Assembly (NCBI RefSeq): GCF_019890675.1
Contig: NZ_JAIOAA010000015.1
Coordinates: 62,001 to 126,000 of the forward strand
Length of the DNA stretch: 64,000 bases
Source: Micromonospora sp. PLK6-60
GTDB taxonomy: Bacteria > Actinomycetota > Actinomycetes > Mycobacteriales > Micromonosporaceae
Direction: 5' to 3'
Positions within the stretch are counted from its first letter, which is position 1. Each line of letters begins with the position of its first letter. Under the pieces are notes generated by a model. The model was not told where the DNA came from. It ran no database searches and saw nothing but the letters and a program-made list of their open reading frames with translations. Positions 48,607 to 57,998 of this stretch are shown in pieces. The position numbers and the translations under genes were made by a program.

Positions 48607-49841
48607 GGATCGGCCTGGTCTCCCAGTGGTACGCGCCCGAGGGCGCCTTCGTCCCGGGCAACCTCGCGCACGGCCTGGCCGACCGGGGGCACGAGGTCCG
48701 CGTGCTCACCACCTTCCCGAGCTATCCGCACGGCCGGACCTTTCCCGGGTGGCGGCAGCGCTGGTCGCACCGCGAGCGGCACGGGGCGGTGACGATCCGG
48801 CGGGTGCCTTCCTACCCGAGCCACGACACCTCGCCGGTGCGGCGCGCGCTCAGCTTCGCCTCGTTCGCGGCCGCCAGCACCCTGGCCGGCGTCCGCGCCC
48901 TACGCGACGTCGACGTCACGTACGTCTACCACCCACCGCCGACCGCCGCGGCCGCGGCCGCCGTGCACCGGCTGGTCCGGGGGACACCGGTCGTCCTGCA
49001 CGTGCAGGACCTGTGGCCGGAGTCCGTACTCCGGTCGGGAATGGCGCCCACCGGCCCGGCCGGACGGGTCTTCGCCCGTAACCTGACCCGGCTGATGCGG
49101 GCCACCTACCGGCTGGCCGCCGCCATCGTGGTGATCTCGCCGACCATGGCCGACCTGGTGGTGCGGCACGGCGCGGACCCGGACCGGGTGCGGGTGGTGT
49201 GGAACTGGACCGACGACGGGTTGTTCCGGCCGGTGCCGCCGTCCCCGCAGGCCCGGGCCGCCCTCGGGCACCGCGGCCGGACGACGGTGATGTTCGCCGG
49301 CAACATCGGCCTGCTGCAGGGAATCGAGACGGCGATCCGGGCCGCCGCGACGATGCGGGACCGGATGGACCTGGTGGTGATCGGCTCCGGCACCGACGAG
49401 GACGCCGCCCGCCGGCTCGCCGTCGAGTTGGGAGCCGACAACGTACGCTTCCTCGGCCGGCAGCCCGCGGACCGGATGGCCGCTCTCTACGCCGCCGTCG
49501 ACTGGCAGCTCGTCTGCCTGCGTGACCTGCCCGAACTGGCCGGCACCATCCCGTCGAAGCTGCAGGCGGCGCTGGCCTGCGGGGTGCCGGTGATCGCCTC
49601 GGCCGGCGGCGACACGGCGGCGTTCGTCGGGTCGACCGGGGTGGGACTGGTGGCGGCTCCGGCGGACCCCGACTCGCTCGCCGCCCGGTTCGCCGAGGCG
49701 GCGCGGATGCCCGCCGCGACCCGGACGGGGCTGGGCACGCGGGCCCGTCAGGTCTATCTGGAGCGCATGTCGCTGCGGGTGGGCGTGGACCAGTTCGAGG
49801 ACATTCTCACCAAGACCGCCGAGCGGAGAGGCCGCCGATGA
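48603..49841 (+). CDS. WbuB-like L-FucNAc glycosyltransferase (GT4)
   Basis: A 412-residue GT-B enzyme: IGLVSQWYAPEGAFVPGNLAHGL, VLTTFPSYPHGRTFPGW, DVTYVYHPPPTAAAAAAVHRL, VVLHVQDLWPESVLRSGM (the DLWP motif), and GTIPSKLQAALACGVPVIAS. In Escherichia coli O26 and similar loci the same order (fnlA-fnlB-fnlC-wbuB) pairs a WbuB enzyme with FucNAc synthesis, so transfer of L-FucNAc is a reasonable prediction. It overlaps capF and wecB by ATGA at both ends. Confidence 0.88.
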   Translation: MRIGLVSQWYAPEGAFVPGNLAHGLADRGHEVRVLTTFPSYPHGRTFPGWRQRWSHRERHGAVTIRRVPSYPSHDTSPVRRALSFASFAAASTLAGVRALRDVDVTYVYHPPPTAAAAAAVHRLVRGTPVVLHVQDLWPESVLRSGMAPTGPAGRVFARNLTRLMRATYRLAAAIVVISPTMADLVVRHGADPDRVRVVWNWTDDGLFRPVPPSPQARAALGHRGRTTVMFAGNIGLLQGIETAIRAAATMRDRMDLVVIGSGTDEDAARRLAVELGADNVRFLGRQPADRMAALYAAVDWQLVCLRDLPELAGTIPSKLQAALACGVPVIASAGGDTAAFVGSTGVGLVAAPADPDSLAARFAEAARMPAATRTGLGTRARQVYLERMSLRVGVDQFEDILTKTAERRGRR

Positions 49842-50962
49842 CCCGGGTCATGACAGTGGTCGGCACCCGGCCCGAGATCATCCGGCTGTCCCGGGTGATC
49901 TCCCGGCTGGCGGAGACCGTCGACCACGTGCTGGTGCACACCGGCCAGAACTGGGACAGCAGCCTCTCCGATGTCTTCTTCAAGGAGTTGCGGCTGCGGG
50001 AGCCGGACCGGTTCCTCCGGGTGGACACGTCCTCCCTGGGGCGGGTCCTGGGAGGCGTACTGGCCGGCACCGAGGCGGCGCTGGCCGACCTGCGACCCGA
50101 CGCCCTGCTGGTGCTCGGCGACACCAACAGCTGCATCGCCGCCCTGATGGCCCGGCGGATGCGGGTGCCCGTCTACCACATGGAGGCGGGCAACCGCTGC
50201 TTCGACCTCAACGTGCCGGAGGAGACCAACCGCCGGTTGGTCGACCATGTCGCCGACTTCAACCTGGTCTACACCGAGCACGCCCGCCGCAACCTGCTCG
50301 CCGAGGGGCTGCACCCGCGCCGGATCCTGCACACCGGGTCGCCGATGCGGGAGGTGCTCGCGCACTACCGCGCCGACGTCGAGGGCTCCACCATCCTCCG
50401 GCAGCTCGACCTCGCCCCGAACGGCTACTTCGTGGTCAGCGCGCACCGGGAGGAGAACGTCGACCATCCGGGCCGGCTGCGCCGGCTGCTCGACTGCCTG
50501 GCGGCGGTCCGCGACCGGTGGGGGTTGCCGGTGCTGGTCTCCACCCATCCGCGCACCCGTAAACGGCTGGAGGCGCTCGCCCTCGCCCCGGCCGCCCTCG
50601 ACGGCATCTCGTTCCACGAGCCGTTCGGGCTCTTCGACTACGTACACCTGCAGAGCAGGGCGTACTGCACGCTCTCCGACAGCGGGACGATCAGCGAGGA
50701 GGCGGCGATTCTCGGCTTTCCCGCGGTGACCCTGCGCGAGTCGATCGAGCGCCCCGAGGCGCTCGACGCCGGTGGCATCATCATGACCGGGCTCGACCCG
50801 GCGGGCGTGGTGGAGGCGGTCGAGGTCACCGTGCGGCAGGTCACCGCGAGCGGGGTGCCCTGCCCGGCGGACTACGACGTGCCCGACACCTCCCGCCGGG
50901 TGGTCGATTTCATCCTGTCGACCGTCCGCCGGCACCACGACTGGGCCGGAATCCGCCGCTGA
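49838..50962 (+). CDS. wecB: UDP-N-acetylglucosamine 2-epimerase-type enzyme (CapG/WecB/FnlC)
   Basis: A 374-residue GT-B-fold epimerase. It has MTVVGTRPEIIRLSRVISRL, VHTGQNWDSSLSDVFF, DALLVLGDTNSCIAALMARR, PVYHMEAGNRCFDLNVPEETNRRLVDH, VVSAHREENVDHP and YCTLSDSGTISEEAAILGFPAVTLRE. In the cap/fnl pathway it converts the CapF product to UDP-L-FucNAc. Overlapping the GT4 gene and closing the operon supports CapG function over a plain WecB; sequence alone cannot separate them. Confidence 0.92.
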   Translation: MTRVMTVVGTRPEIIRLSRVISRLAETVDHVLVHTGQNWDSSLSDVFFKELRLREPDRFLRVDTSSLGRVLGGVLAGTEAALADLRPDALLVLGDTNSCIAALMARRMRVPVYHMEAGNRCFDLNVPEETNRRLVDHVADFNLVYTEHARRNLLAEGLHPRRILHTGSPMREVLAHYRADVEGSTILRQLDLAPNGYFVVSAHREENVDHPGRLRRLLDCLAAVRDRWGLPVLVSTHPRTRKRLEALALAPAALDGISFHEPFGLFDYVHLQSRAYCTLSDSGTISEEAAILGFPAVTLRESIERPEALDAGGIIMTGLDPAGVVEAVEVTVRQVTASGVPCPADYDVPDTSRRVVDFILSTVRRHHDWAGIRR

Positions 50963-50994
50963 GTCGTCTGCGACGTCGTACGGGAGCGTGCGGG

Positions 50995-51426
50995 TCAGCG
51001 CCAGCCGTCGCCCGCCTCGAGCCGCAGGCTGAGCAGCGTCGCCAGCGGCATCGACTCGCCGTCCCGGCCGCCCCGACCGACCACCAGCGGCGGTGCGGAC
51101 GGCTCCGGCCGGGCCCCGAGCAGCCGGGACCGCAGGCTCGCCGGCACGGTCAGCAGGTAGAACCGTCCCTCGGTGTCCACCGCCCGGGTCCGGGCCCGGT
51201 CGACGTACCAGCCGGTGAGGTGGGTGCGGTAGCGACCGCGCCCGTCGTAGGACGCCACGGTGAGCCGCTCGGTGCGCAGGCCGCGCCGGGTCGCCTCGGC
51301 GGCGAACCCGGCCACCAGCTCCGTCGCCTCGGCCTGCTCGGTCGCCCGCTGGCGCGCGTCCGCGTCGGCGTGCGCGCGCACCGCCTGCCGCTGCCGTTCC
51401 CGCCACCGCTGGCCGTCGTCCGTCAC
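50995..51426 (-). CDS. Conserved hypothetical protein, Arg/Ala-rich
   Basis: A 143-residue soluble protein. The first about 50 residues form a charged, probably coiled helix (RWRERQRQAVRAHADADARQ). The rest is strand-rich (YRTHLTGWYVDRARTRAVDTEG, then FYLLTVPAS). The composition and tail (SMPLATLLSLRLEAGDGWR) look like a conserved actinobacterial hypothetical, but I cannot name a family. It converges with wecB (32 bp gap). Confidence 0.65.
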   Translation of the reverse strand: MTDDGQRWRERQRQAVRAHADADARQRATEQAEATELVAGFAAEATRRGLRTERLTVASYDGRGRYRTHLTGWYVDRARTRAVDTEGRFYLLTVPASLRSRLLGARPEPSAPPLVVGRGGRDGESMPLATLLSLRLEAGDGWR

Positions 51427-51468
51427 CCTCTGGACGGTACGCGGGGCGCGCGCCGCCGGGTGCCTGGG

Positions 51469-52161
51469 TCAGCGGGCCGGCACGCCCTTGACGATCGTGT
51501 CGGGCAGGACGTCCCGGGTGACGCAGGCGCCCGCACCCACCACGGCGTTGCGGCCGACGGTGCGGAACTGGAGGATGGCCGCCGTGGTGCCGACCATCAC
51601 GGCCTCCGCCAGCCGGCAGTAACCCGACACGGCGGCGAGCGGATTGACCGAGACGTAGTCGCCCAGCTCGACGTCGTGCCCGATGGTGCAGTTCTGGTTG
51701 AGATGCACGTGCCGGCCGAGCACGACGTTGGTGGTCACCCGGGCGCCGCCGAAGGCGACCAGCCCTTCGGCGAAGACGCAGTCCGGTCCGATCTCGGCGT
51801 TCGGGTGCACGATGGTGGCGGCGGGGTGCCCGTATCCGCGGATGCTCTCGTCGGTCAGGCGACGCCGGCGAGGGTCGCCGACGCCCAGCGCCACGTGCGT
51901 CCCGGGAGGCGCGTCCGCCAGCCACCGGGTCGGGCCGAGGAGCCGCATGTCCATCTGGTGCACGAGCTTCACGTTGCCCTCGAGCGGGCAGTCGTCGACG
52001 AAGCCGAGCACCCGCCAGACCGGACCGTCACCGGCGCGGGCGTTGATCGCCCGGACGATGCCGAAGAGCTCCCGGCCCATCCCGCCCGTACCGACGATCA
52101 CCAGGTCCGTCGGGCGACCACCTCCGGTCGGCACGGCCCGAGGTGGGTGCGGATCCGGCAT
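51469..52161 (-). CDS. NeuD/PglD-like sugar O/N-acyltransferase
   Basis: A 230-residue protein. The N-terminal Rossmann-like half (DLVIVGTGGMGRELFGIVRAI, WRVLGFVDDCPLEG) is followed by a left-handed beta-helix of hexapeptide repeats (IVHPNAEIGPDCVFAEGLVAFGG, VLGRHVHLNQNCTIGHDVELGDYVSVNPLAAVSGYC) ending GAGACVTRDVLPDTIVKGVPAR. The pattern matches PglD/NeuD enzymes that acetylate an amino or hydroxyl group on sugar nucleotides; the conserved His in NCTIGHDV is in the expected place. It lies close to the cap operon on the opposite strand. Start ATG 52161. Confidence 0.85.
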   Translation of the reverse strand: MPDPHPPRAVPTGGGRPTDLVIVGTGGMGRELFGIVRAINARAGDGPVWRVLGFVDDCPLEGNVKLVHQMDMRLLGPTRWLADAPPGTHVALGVGDPRRRRLTDESIRGYGHPAATIVHPNAEIGPDCVFAEGLVAFGGARVTTNVVLGRHVHLNQNCTIGHDVELGDYVSVNPLAAVSGYCRLAEAVMVGTTAAILQFRTVGRNAVVGAGACVTRDVLPDTIVKGVPAR

Positions 52162-52272
52162 CGGCAGATGGCTCCTCGCGTGAGCGGTCGGCTGGCTTCG
52201 CACCGCTCAACGATCCGGCGGTCCGCCGGTTCCGCGTGCCGACGATGGGCGGGGGCGGGCCCGGCGGCGCGC

Positions 52273-54711
52273 TCAGGCCAGACCGGCGCGGCGCAACGCC
52301 TCGGCCATCTCGCTGTTGGCGGGGGCCGGGGCGCCCTTGCCCTGCCGCTGCTGCGAGCCGCCCCGCGCCCCGCTGCGTTCGCCGCGGCCGGCCTCGGTCC
52401 CGCGCCGACCGCCGCCGGCCGCGCGCCGGCCACCGTCGTCGCGGTGCCCGCCGCCACCGGAGCCACCCTGGCCGCCCCGGGGTCCACCGCGCTCCCGACG
52501 CCCCTCGCCACCGCCACCCGCCGGCGTCTCGTCCTCCAGCCGCAGGGTCAGCGAGATCCGCTTGCGCGGCACGTCCACGTCGAGCACCTTCACCCGCACC
52601 ACGTCACCGGACTTCACCACGTCCCGCGGGTCCTTGACGAAGGTGTGCGACATGGCCGACACGTGCACCAGCCCGTCCTGGTGCACGCCGACGTCGACGA
52701 ACGCCCCGAACGCGGCCACGTTGGTGACCACGCCCTCCAGCAGCATCCCCGGCGCCAGGTCGCCGATCTTCTCCACCCCCTCCACGAAGGTCGCGGTCCG
52801 GAACTCCGGGCGCGGGTCGCGGCCGGGCTTCTCCAGCTCGGCGAGGATGTCGGTGACGGTGGGCAGGCCGAACTTCTCGTCGACGAAGTCGGTGGCCCGC
52901 AGCCCGCGCAGGATCGCCGACCTGCCGATGACCGCGCGCAGGTCCTGCCCGGTGGAGGCGAGGATCCGCCGCACCACCGGGTACGCCTCCGGGTGCACGC
53001 TTGACGAGTCGAGCGGGTCGTCGCCGCCGGGGATGCGCAGGAAGCCGGCGCACTGCTCGAACGCCTTCGGCCCGAGGCGGGCCACCTTCTTCAGCTCCGA
53101 GCGGGTGCGGAACGGGCCGTTGGCGTCCCGGTGCAGCACGATGTTCTCGGCCAGCCCGGCGCCGATGCCGGAGACCCGGGTGAGCAGGGGAGCGGACGCG
53201 GTGTTGACGTCCACGCCTACCGCGTTGACGCAGTCCTCGACCACCGCGTCCAGCGAGCGGGACAGCTTCACCTCGGACAGGTCGTGCTGGTACTGGCCGA
53301 CGCCGATCGAGCGCGGATCGATCTTGACCAGCTCGGCGAGCGGGTCCTGGAGGCGGCGGGCGATGGAGACCGCGCCGCGCAGCGACACGTCCAGCCCGGG
53401 CAGCTCCTGCGAGGCGTACGCGGAGGCGGAGTAGACCGACGCGCCGGCCTCGGAGACCATCACCTTTGTCAGTTTCAGCTCCGGGTGCCGCTTGATCAGG
53501 TCGGCGGCGAGCTTGTCGGTCTCCCGGCTGGCGGTGCCGTTGCCGATGGCGACCAGCTCGACGCCGTGCGCCGCGGCCAGCGTGGCCAGCGTGTGCACCG
53601 AGGCGTCCCACTGCCGGCGCGGCTCGTGCGGATAGATGGTGTCGGTGGCGACCACCTTGCCGGTGGCGTCGACCACGGCCACCTTCACCCCGGTGCGCAG
53701 GCCCGGGTCCAGACCCATGGTGGCCCGGGTGCCGGCCGGCGCGGCGAGCAGCAGGTCGCGCAGGTTGGTGGCGAAGACCCGCACGGCCTCCTCCTCGGCC
53801 GCCTGCCACAGCCGCATCCGCAGGTCCGCGCCGAGGTGGATGAGGATCCTCGTACGCCAGGCCCAGCGCACCGTGTCGGCCAGCCACTTGTCGGCGGGGC
53901 GGCCCTGGTCCCCGACCCCGAACCGGCCGGCGATGGCCGCCTCGTAGCGGGTGGGCCCGGTGACGACCGCGTCGGCGTCGCCGTCGGGTTCCGGGGCCAT
54001 GGTCAGGTCGAGCACGCCCTCCTTCTCGCCCCGGAACATGGCCAGGATCCGGTGCGAGGGCAGCTTCGGGTACGGCTCGGCGAAGTCGAAGTAGTCGGCG
54101 AACTTGGCGCCGGCGGTCTCCTGCCCCTCGCGTACCCGGGAGACCAGCCGGCCGCGCGACCACATCTGCTCGCGCAGCGTGCCGATCAGGTCGGCGTCCT
54201 CGGCGAACCGCTCGATGAGGATGTGCCGGGCGCCCTCCAGCGCGGCGGCGGCGTCCGCGACGCCCTTGTCGGCGTCGACGAACCCGGCGGCCGTCTCCCG
54301 AGGATCCTGGGTCGGGTCGGCGAGCAGGGTCTCCGCCAGGGGTTCGAGGCCGGCCTCGCGGGCGATCTGCGCCCGGGTCCGCCGCTTGGGCTTGTAGGGA
54401 AGGTAGATGTCCTCCAGCCGGGACTTCGAGTCGGCCGCCATGATCTGCGCTTCGAGGGCCTCGTCGAGCTTGCCCTGCGACCGGATCGACTCCAGCACCG
54501 CGGCTCGCCGCTCGTCCAGTTCGCGCAGGTAGCGCAGCCGCTCCTCGAGGGTGCGCAGCTGCGCGTCGTCCAGCAGGCCGGTGGCCTCCTTGCGGTAGCG
54601 GGCGATGAACGGCACGGTGGCGCCGCCGTCGAGCAGTTCCACGGCCGCCCGCACCTGGCGTTCGGCGACGCCGATCTCCTCGGCGATGCGCTGGTGAACA
54701 GACTGGGTCAC
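52273..54711 (-). CDS. tex: Tex-type RNA-binding transcriptional accessory protein
   Basis: An 812-residue Tex/YhgF homologue. It has an N-terminal helical region ([52 protein letters not shown]), YqgF/RNase H-like domain ([29 protein letters not shown]), helix-hairpin-helix region ([24 protein letters not shown]), and S1 domain ([29 protein letters not shown]). After S1 there is a Gly/Arg-rich (RGG-like) tail of about 75 residues ([20 protein letters not shown]), found in some actinobacterial Tex proteins and likely to bind nucleic acid. The start is the GTG at 54711. It is divergent from dgt. Confidence 0.93.
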   Translation of the reverse strand: MTQSVHQRIAEEIGVAERQVRAAVELLDGGATVPFIARYRKEATGLLDDAQLRTLEERLRYLRELDERRAAVLESIRSQGKLDEALEAQIMAADSKSRLEDIYLPYKPKRRTRAQIAREAGLEPLAETLLADPTQDPRETAAGFVDADKGVADAAAALEGARHILIERFAEDADLIGTLREQMWSRGRLVSRVREGQETAGAKFADYFDFAEPYPKLPSHRILAMFRGEKEGVLDLTMAPEPDGDADAVVTGPTRYEAAIAGRFGVGDQGRPADKWLADTVRWAWRTRILIHLGADLRMRLWQAAEEEAVRVFATNLRDLLLAAPAGTRATMGLDPGLRTGVKVAVVDATGKVVATDTIYPHEPRRQWDASVHTLATLAAAHGVELVAIGNGTASRETDKLAADLIKRHPELKLTKVMVSEAGASVYSASAYASQELPGLDVSLRGAVSIARRLQDPLAELVKIDPRSIGVGQYQHDLSEVKLSRSLDAVVEDCVNAVGVDVNTASAPLLTRVSGIGAGLAENIVLHRDANGPFRTRSELKKVARLGPKAFEQCAGFLRIPGGDDPLDSSSVHPEAYPVVRRILASTGQDLRAVIGRSAILRGLRATDFVDEKFGLPTVTDILAELEKPGRDPRPEFRTATFVEGVEKIGDLAPGMLLEGVVTNVAAFGAFVDVGVHQDGLVHVSAMSHTFVKDPRDVVKSGDVVRVKVLDVDVPRKRISLTLRLEDETPAGGGGEGRRERGGPRGGQGGSGGGGHRDDGGRRAAGGGRRGTEAGRGERSGARGGSQQRQGKGAPAPANSEMAEALRRAGLA

Positions 54712-54776
54712 GATCTTGATCCGCCTTCGCTCTGGGTTCCGCGACCGATTCTGCCGCCCCACCCCTGGATGCAAGG

Positions 54777-54824
54777 AGGGGCCCCTTGTTAACGCCGGGC
54801 GTTGTACAGGGGCCCCCTGTTAAC
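54777..54824. repeat. GGGGCCCC/GTTAAC direct-repeat element
   Basis: Two 17-bp copies, AGGGGCCCCTTGTTAAC (54777-54793) and AGGGGCCCCCTGTTAAC (54808-54824), differ at one base and are 31 bp apart. The core between them is partly inverted (GTTAACGCC facing GGCGTTGTAC). The element lies in the tex/dgt divergent promoter region. It looks like a degenerate palindrome of a dispersed intergenic family, but no second family member is visible in this window. Confidence 0.55.
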
Positions 54825-54880
54825 CAATGGCGGGCCCGACGCGGCGCGCGTGCCGGTGCCGTCCGGCTATCGTGGCGATC

Positions 54881-56392
54881 ATGGAACAACCTGCGGATCC
54901 GCGGGCCCGTCGGCTCTTCGGCGGCAGTGCCCGGGCGCTCGGCGACCTGGCGGCCAGCCCGTTCCGGGCCGACCGGGACCGGATCGTGGCGTCGCCGTTC
55001 TTCGCCCGGCTGAACGGGGTCACCCAGGTGATCAGTCCGTCCGGGTCGGGCCTGCTGGTGCACAACCGGCTCACCCACAGCCTGAAGGTGGCGCAGGTGG
55101 CCCGGGCGATCGCCGAGCGGCTCACCGCCGACGACGAACACCGCGCGCTGCTGGACAAGCTGGGCGGCTGCGACCCGGACGTGGTGGAGGCCGCCGCGCT
55201 CGCCCACGACCTCGGGCATCCGCCCTTCGGCCACCTGGGGGAGCGGGTCCTCGACCGGCTGGCCCGGACCCGGCTCGGCCTCACCGACGGGTTCGAGGGC
55301 AACGCCCAGTCGTACCGGATCGTCACCAGCACCGAGATCCGCGGCGCGGCGACCACCGGCCTGGACCTGACCGCGGCGGTCCGGGCGGCGATGCTGAAGT
55401 ATCCGTGGACCCGCCTCGACCACCCCGACCCGCATCCGCGCACCCTCGACCCGGCCCCGCGTGGTGCGGCCGTCCCGCCCGACGATCCGGAGAGCGGGTC
55501 GCTGAAGTTCGGGGCGTACCGGACCGAGCTGGACGACCTGCGGCAGGCCCGGGAGCCGTTCGCCGGCCGGATCGCCGACTGGCAGCAGACCGTCGAGGCG
55601 TCGATCATGGACACCGCCGACGACATCGCGTACGCCATCCACGACGTGGAGGACTTCTATCGGGTCGGGGTGCTCCAGCAGGGTGCGGTGGCCGCCGAGC
55701 TGATGGCCTGGCAGCGCGAGGTCGACCACTTCCGTACCGCCACCGACGGCGGCCTGGACGGCGCGTCGCGGCGGCCCGGCGCGGCGATCGAGCGGCTGCG
55801 CCGGCAGCTGCACCGCAAGGACTCCTGGATCGCCGACGACGAGGCGTTCGCCGCCGCCGTGGAACACGTCCGACAGGAACTGGTGGAGGGGCTGCTCGCC
55901 TCGCCGTTCGACGGCTCGATCGAGGCCGAGCAGTACGTGGCCCGCTTCTCCGCCCGCTGGTCCACCCGGTTCGTCGACGCGATCCGGGTGAGCGCCGACC
56001 CGCACGTGCGCTCGGGGCACGTGCTGCTGGCCCGGCCGCAGTGGCACGAGGTGCAGGTGCTCAAGTTCGTCCACCACCGGTTCGTGCTGGCCCGCCCCGA
56101 CCTGGCCCTGCACCAGCGCGGCCAGGCCCGGCTGCTCGACACCCTGGTCGAGGCGCTGTGGGAGTGGCTGCTGGACCCGGAGGAGGAGTCCCGGCTGCCC
56201 CGGCGGCTGCACGACCTGGTCGAGTTGGCCGAGGCCGAGCTGCACCCGCGTACCCCGGACCGGGTGGGCCGGGCCCGCGGGCGGGCGATCATCGACTTCG
56301 TCGCGCAGCTCACCGACGGGCAGGCGGTGGCGATGCTGGACGCGCTGTCGGGACGGTCCGGGGCGCTCTGGACCGACGCTTTCGTGTTGTGA
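54881..56392 (+). CDS. dgt: Deoxyguanosinetriphosphate triphosphohydrolase-like protein
   Basis: A 503-residue HD-domain enzyme. It has RDRIVASPFFARLNGVTQVISPSGSGLLVHNRLTHSLKVA (His66), ALAHDLGHPPFGHLGERVL with the metal-binding His109-Asp110, and the downstream IMDTADDIAYAIHDVEDF (metal Asp). dGTPases cleave dNTPs to nucleoside and triphosphate, influencing dNTP pools and DNA replication fidelity. The length and order of motifs are standard. The ATG at 54881 is preferred over the ATG at 54827 because the upstream part is non-conserved and overlaps the repeat region. Confidence 0.93.
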   Translation: MEQPADPRARRLFGGSARALGDLAASPFRADRDRIVASPFFARLNGVTQVISPSGSGLLVHNRLTHSLKVAQVARAIAERLTADDEHRALLDKLGGCDPDVVEAAALAHDLGHPPFGHLGERVLDRLARTRLGLTDGFEGNAQSYRIVTSTEIRGAATTGLDLTAAVRAAMLKYPWTRLDHPDPHPRTLDPAPRGAAVPPDDPESGSLKFGAYRTELDDLRQAREPFAGRIADWQQTVEASIMDTADDIAYAIHDVEDFYRVGVLQQGAVAAELMAWQREVDHFRTATDGGLDGASRRPGAAIERLRRQLHRKDSWIADDEAFAAAVEHVRQELVEGLLASPFDGSIEAEQYVARFSARWSTRFVDAIRVSADPHVRSGHVLLARPQWHEVQVLKFVHHRFVLARPDLALHQRGQARLLDTLVEALWEWLLDPEEESRLPRRLHDLVELAEAELHPRTPDRVGRARGRAIIDFVAQLTDGQAVAMLDALSGRSGALWTDAFVL

Positions 56393-56444
56393 TCCGGGGA
56401 CAGGTCCAGGGCGGGGCCCGGGCGAGCGGACGCTGTTACTCGAC

Positions 56445-57788
56445 CTACACCAGCTGCCGGGCCAGGGGTGCCGATGCCGAACCCTGACCGGGGAGCTGTC
56501 CTCGCTGTGGACCAGCCGTCGCGATCCGGGCGCGTCGTTCCGCCGGCGGGTCGATGACCAGGAGCCAGAGGAGCAGCCACACCACCGTTGCCACCCGGTT
56601 GGACGTCAGCATGGGCTGCCCGAGATTTCCGATGGTGATCAGCAGCAGCAGGCTCCCACCGAGTTGGCTCGTCACGCGGCTCACCCGGTGACGGTTCCGA
56701 TACCAGCGCAGGCCCAGTAGCACGAGCACTGCGGTGTGCAGGAGGACGCCGCAGAGGCCGGTGAGCACGAGAGCCTCCAGCCAGCCGCTGTCATAGGGAA
56801 CATCGAGTCCGCGCAGCCCCAGGCCGAACCACGGCGCGTGGTCCAGGACGATGCTCGCCGACCCGTTGACGGCCGATTGACCCCCGAATCTGTCGGCCGT
56901 GTACAGGGCGACCAGACCGGTCTCGCTGCGATCAGGGCGCAGCCAGTCGTCGAGCAACCTTCCACCGATCGCGGTGGTCGAGCCGCTCGACTGGTACCGG
57001 TAGAAGGCGATCACACCGAGCGCGACCAGCGCGGCCCAGGTTCGGCCCCGCCAGTTGTTGAAGCGCCAGACCTGCCAGAGGGCTATCGGCATGCCCACGA
57101 TGAGGAAGACCTTCGACGCGGCGAGTAGCCCGCCGATGGCGAGCACGACACCGACAATCACCAATCGGAGCGGCTGGTGCTTGAAGAACCAGACGGCGAT
57201 GATCAGGCCCAGCGAGTACATGACGCCCGCCTCCGCAGGCTGATTGAAGATGCCCCCGAAGCGGTCCATTCCGGTCGCGAGCACCGCCACCGGTGTCAAC
57301 CCGCCCGTGCCGCCCCAGAAGTGGGACAGCAGCGGCGACATGTCTCGGGTCAGTGACAGGTAGGAGAGGACGGTGTTCAGGCACAGTGCCATCATCAGGG
57401 TGTAGCCGGCGAGTCGAATCAGGCGATCACGGCCGCCGTCTCCGAGGACGACGGCTCCGATGACGAGTACGGCGACGGGAAGCGCGAGGTTGTCGATCGC
57501 CGCGAATCCGTCAGTCCTGACGTTGAGGGCCTGACTCTCGGCGCCCGGCGCCACCATCGCCACCACCAACTGGGTGGCGAGCAGGGCCCCGATCACGCCT
57601 GCCGCCGCCGGTGCCCGCCCGAGCCGGTGGGCCCCGACGACCAGGGCCAGGGCGCAGGTGGCATAGACCACGAGCTGCTCGGTCCGCAAGCCCGGTAGGC
57701 CGGTGTACGGGCCGAAGGCCGCGGCGACCATCAGCACCACGATCACTTCCGCCGCCCGTTGACCCGGGGCGTGTCCTCTACCTTGCAC
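56445..57788 (-). CDS. O-antigen polymerase/ligase-like membrane protein (Wzy/WaaL type)
   Basis: A 447-residue protein with about 11-12 hydrophobic helices, a large extracytoplasmic loop in the second half (about 260-340), and a Pro/Gln-rich cytoplasmic tail. The GIFNQPAEAGVMYSLGL and HAPWFGLGLRGLDVPYDSGWLEALVLTGL segments resemble the loop and helix layout of Wzy/WaaL-like O-antigen polymerases or ligases. The GTG at 57788 has GGAG eight bases upstream. It probably polymerises or ligates the glycan built by the cluster to its left, but sequence conservation in this class is low. Confidence 0.72.
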   Translation of the reverse strand: MQGRGHAPGQRAAEVIVVLMVAAAFGPYTGLPGLRTEQLVVYATCALALVVGAHRLGRAPAAAGVIGALLATQLVVAMVAPGAESQALNVRTDGFAAIDNLALPVAVLVIGAVVLGDGGRDRLIRLAGYTLMMALCLNTVLSYLSLTRDMSPLLSHFWGGTGGLTPVAVLATGMDRFGGIFNQPAEAGVMYSLGLIIAVWFFKHQPLRLVIVGVVLAIGGLLAASKVFLIVGMPIALWQVWRFNNWRGRTWAALVALGVIAFYRYQSSGSTTAIGGRLLDDWLRPDRSETGLVALYTADRFGGQSAVNGSASIVLDHAPWFGLGLRGLDVPYDSGWLEALVLTGLCGVLLHTAVLVLLGLRWYRNRHRVSRVTSQLGGSLLLLITIGNLGQPMLTSNRVATVVWLLLWLLVIDPPAERRARIATAGPQRGQLPGQGSASAPLARQLV

Positions 57789-57998
57789 GGCAGGTCTCCA
57801 GGGCAATCGCGAGGGCGGGCGGCCATCCCTTCCTACCAGCCCGAGCGTCGGTATCGGCCCGTTTCGGGTAGACGGAGTGTCGATCTTCTGGTTTCGACAC
57901 CTTCTGTGCTTTGTCGGGTTTAGATCCTTATTGGCCTATGATGCCGGCGTGGGCATGGTGGTCCCTGGGACGCCGGCCAGGACGTGGAGGGAGTTCGG

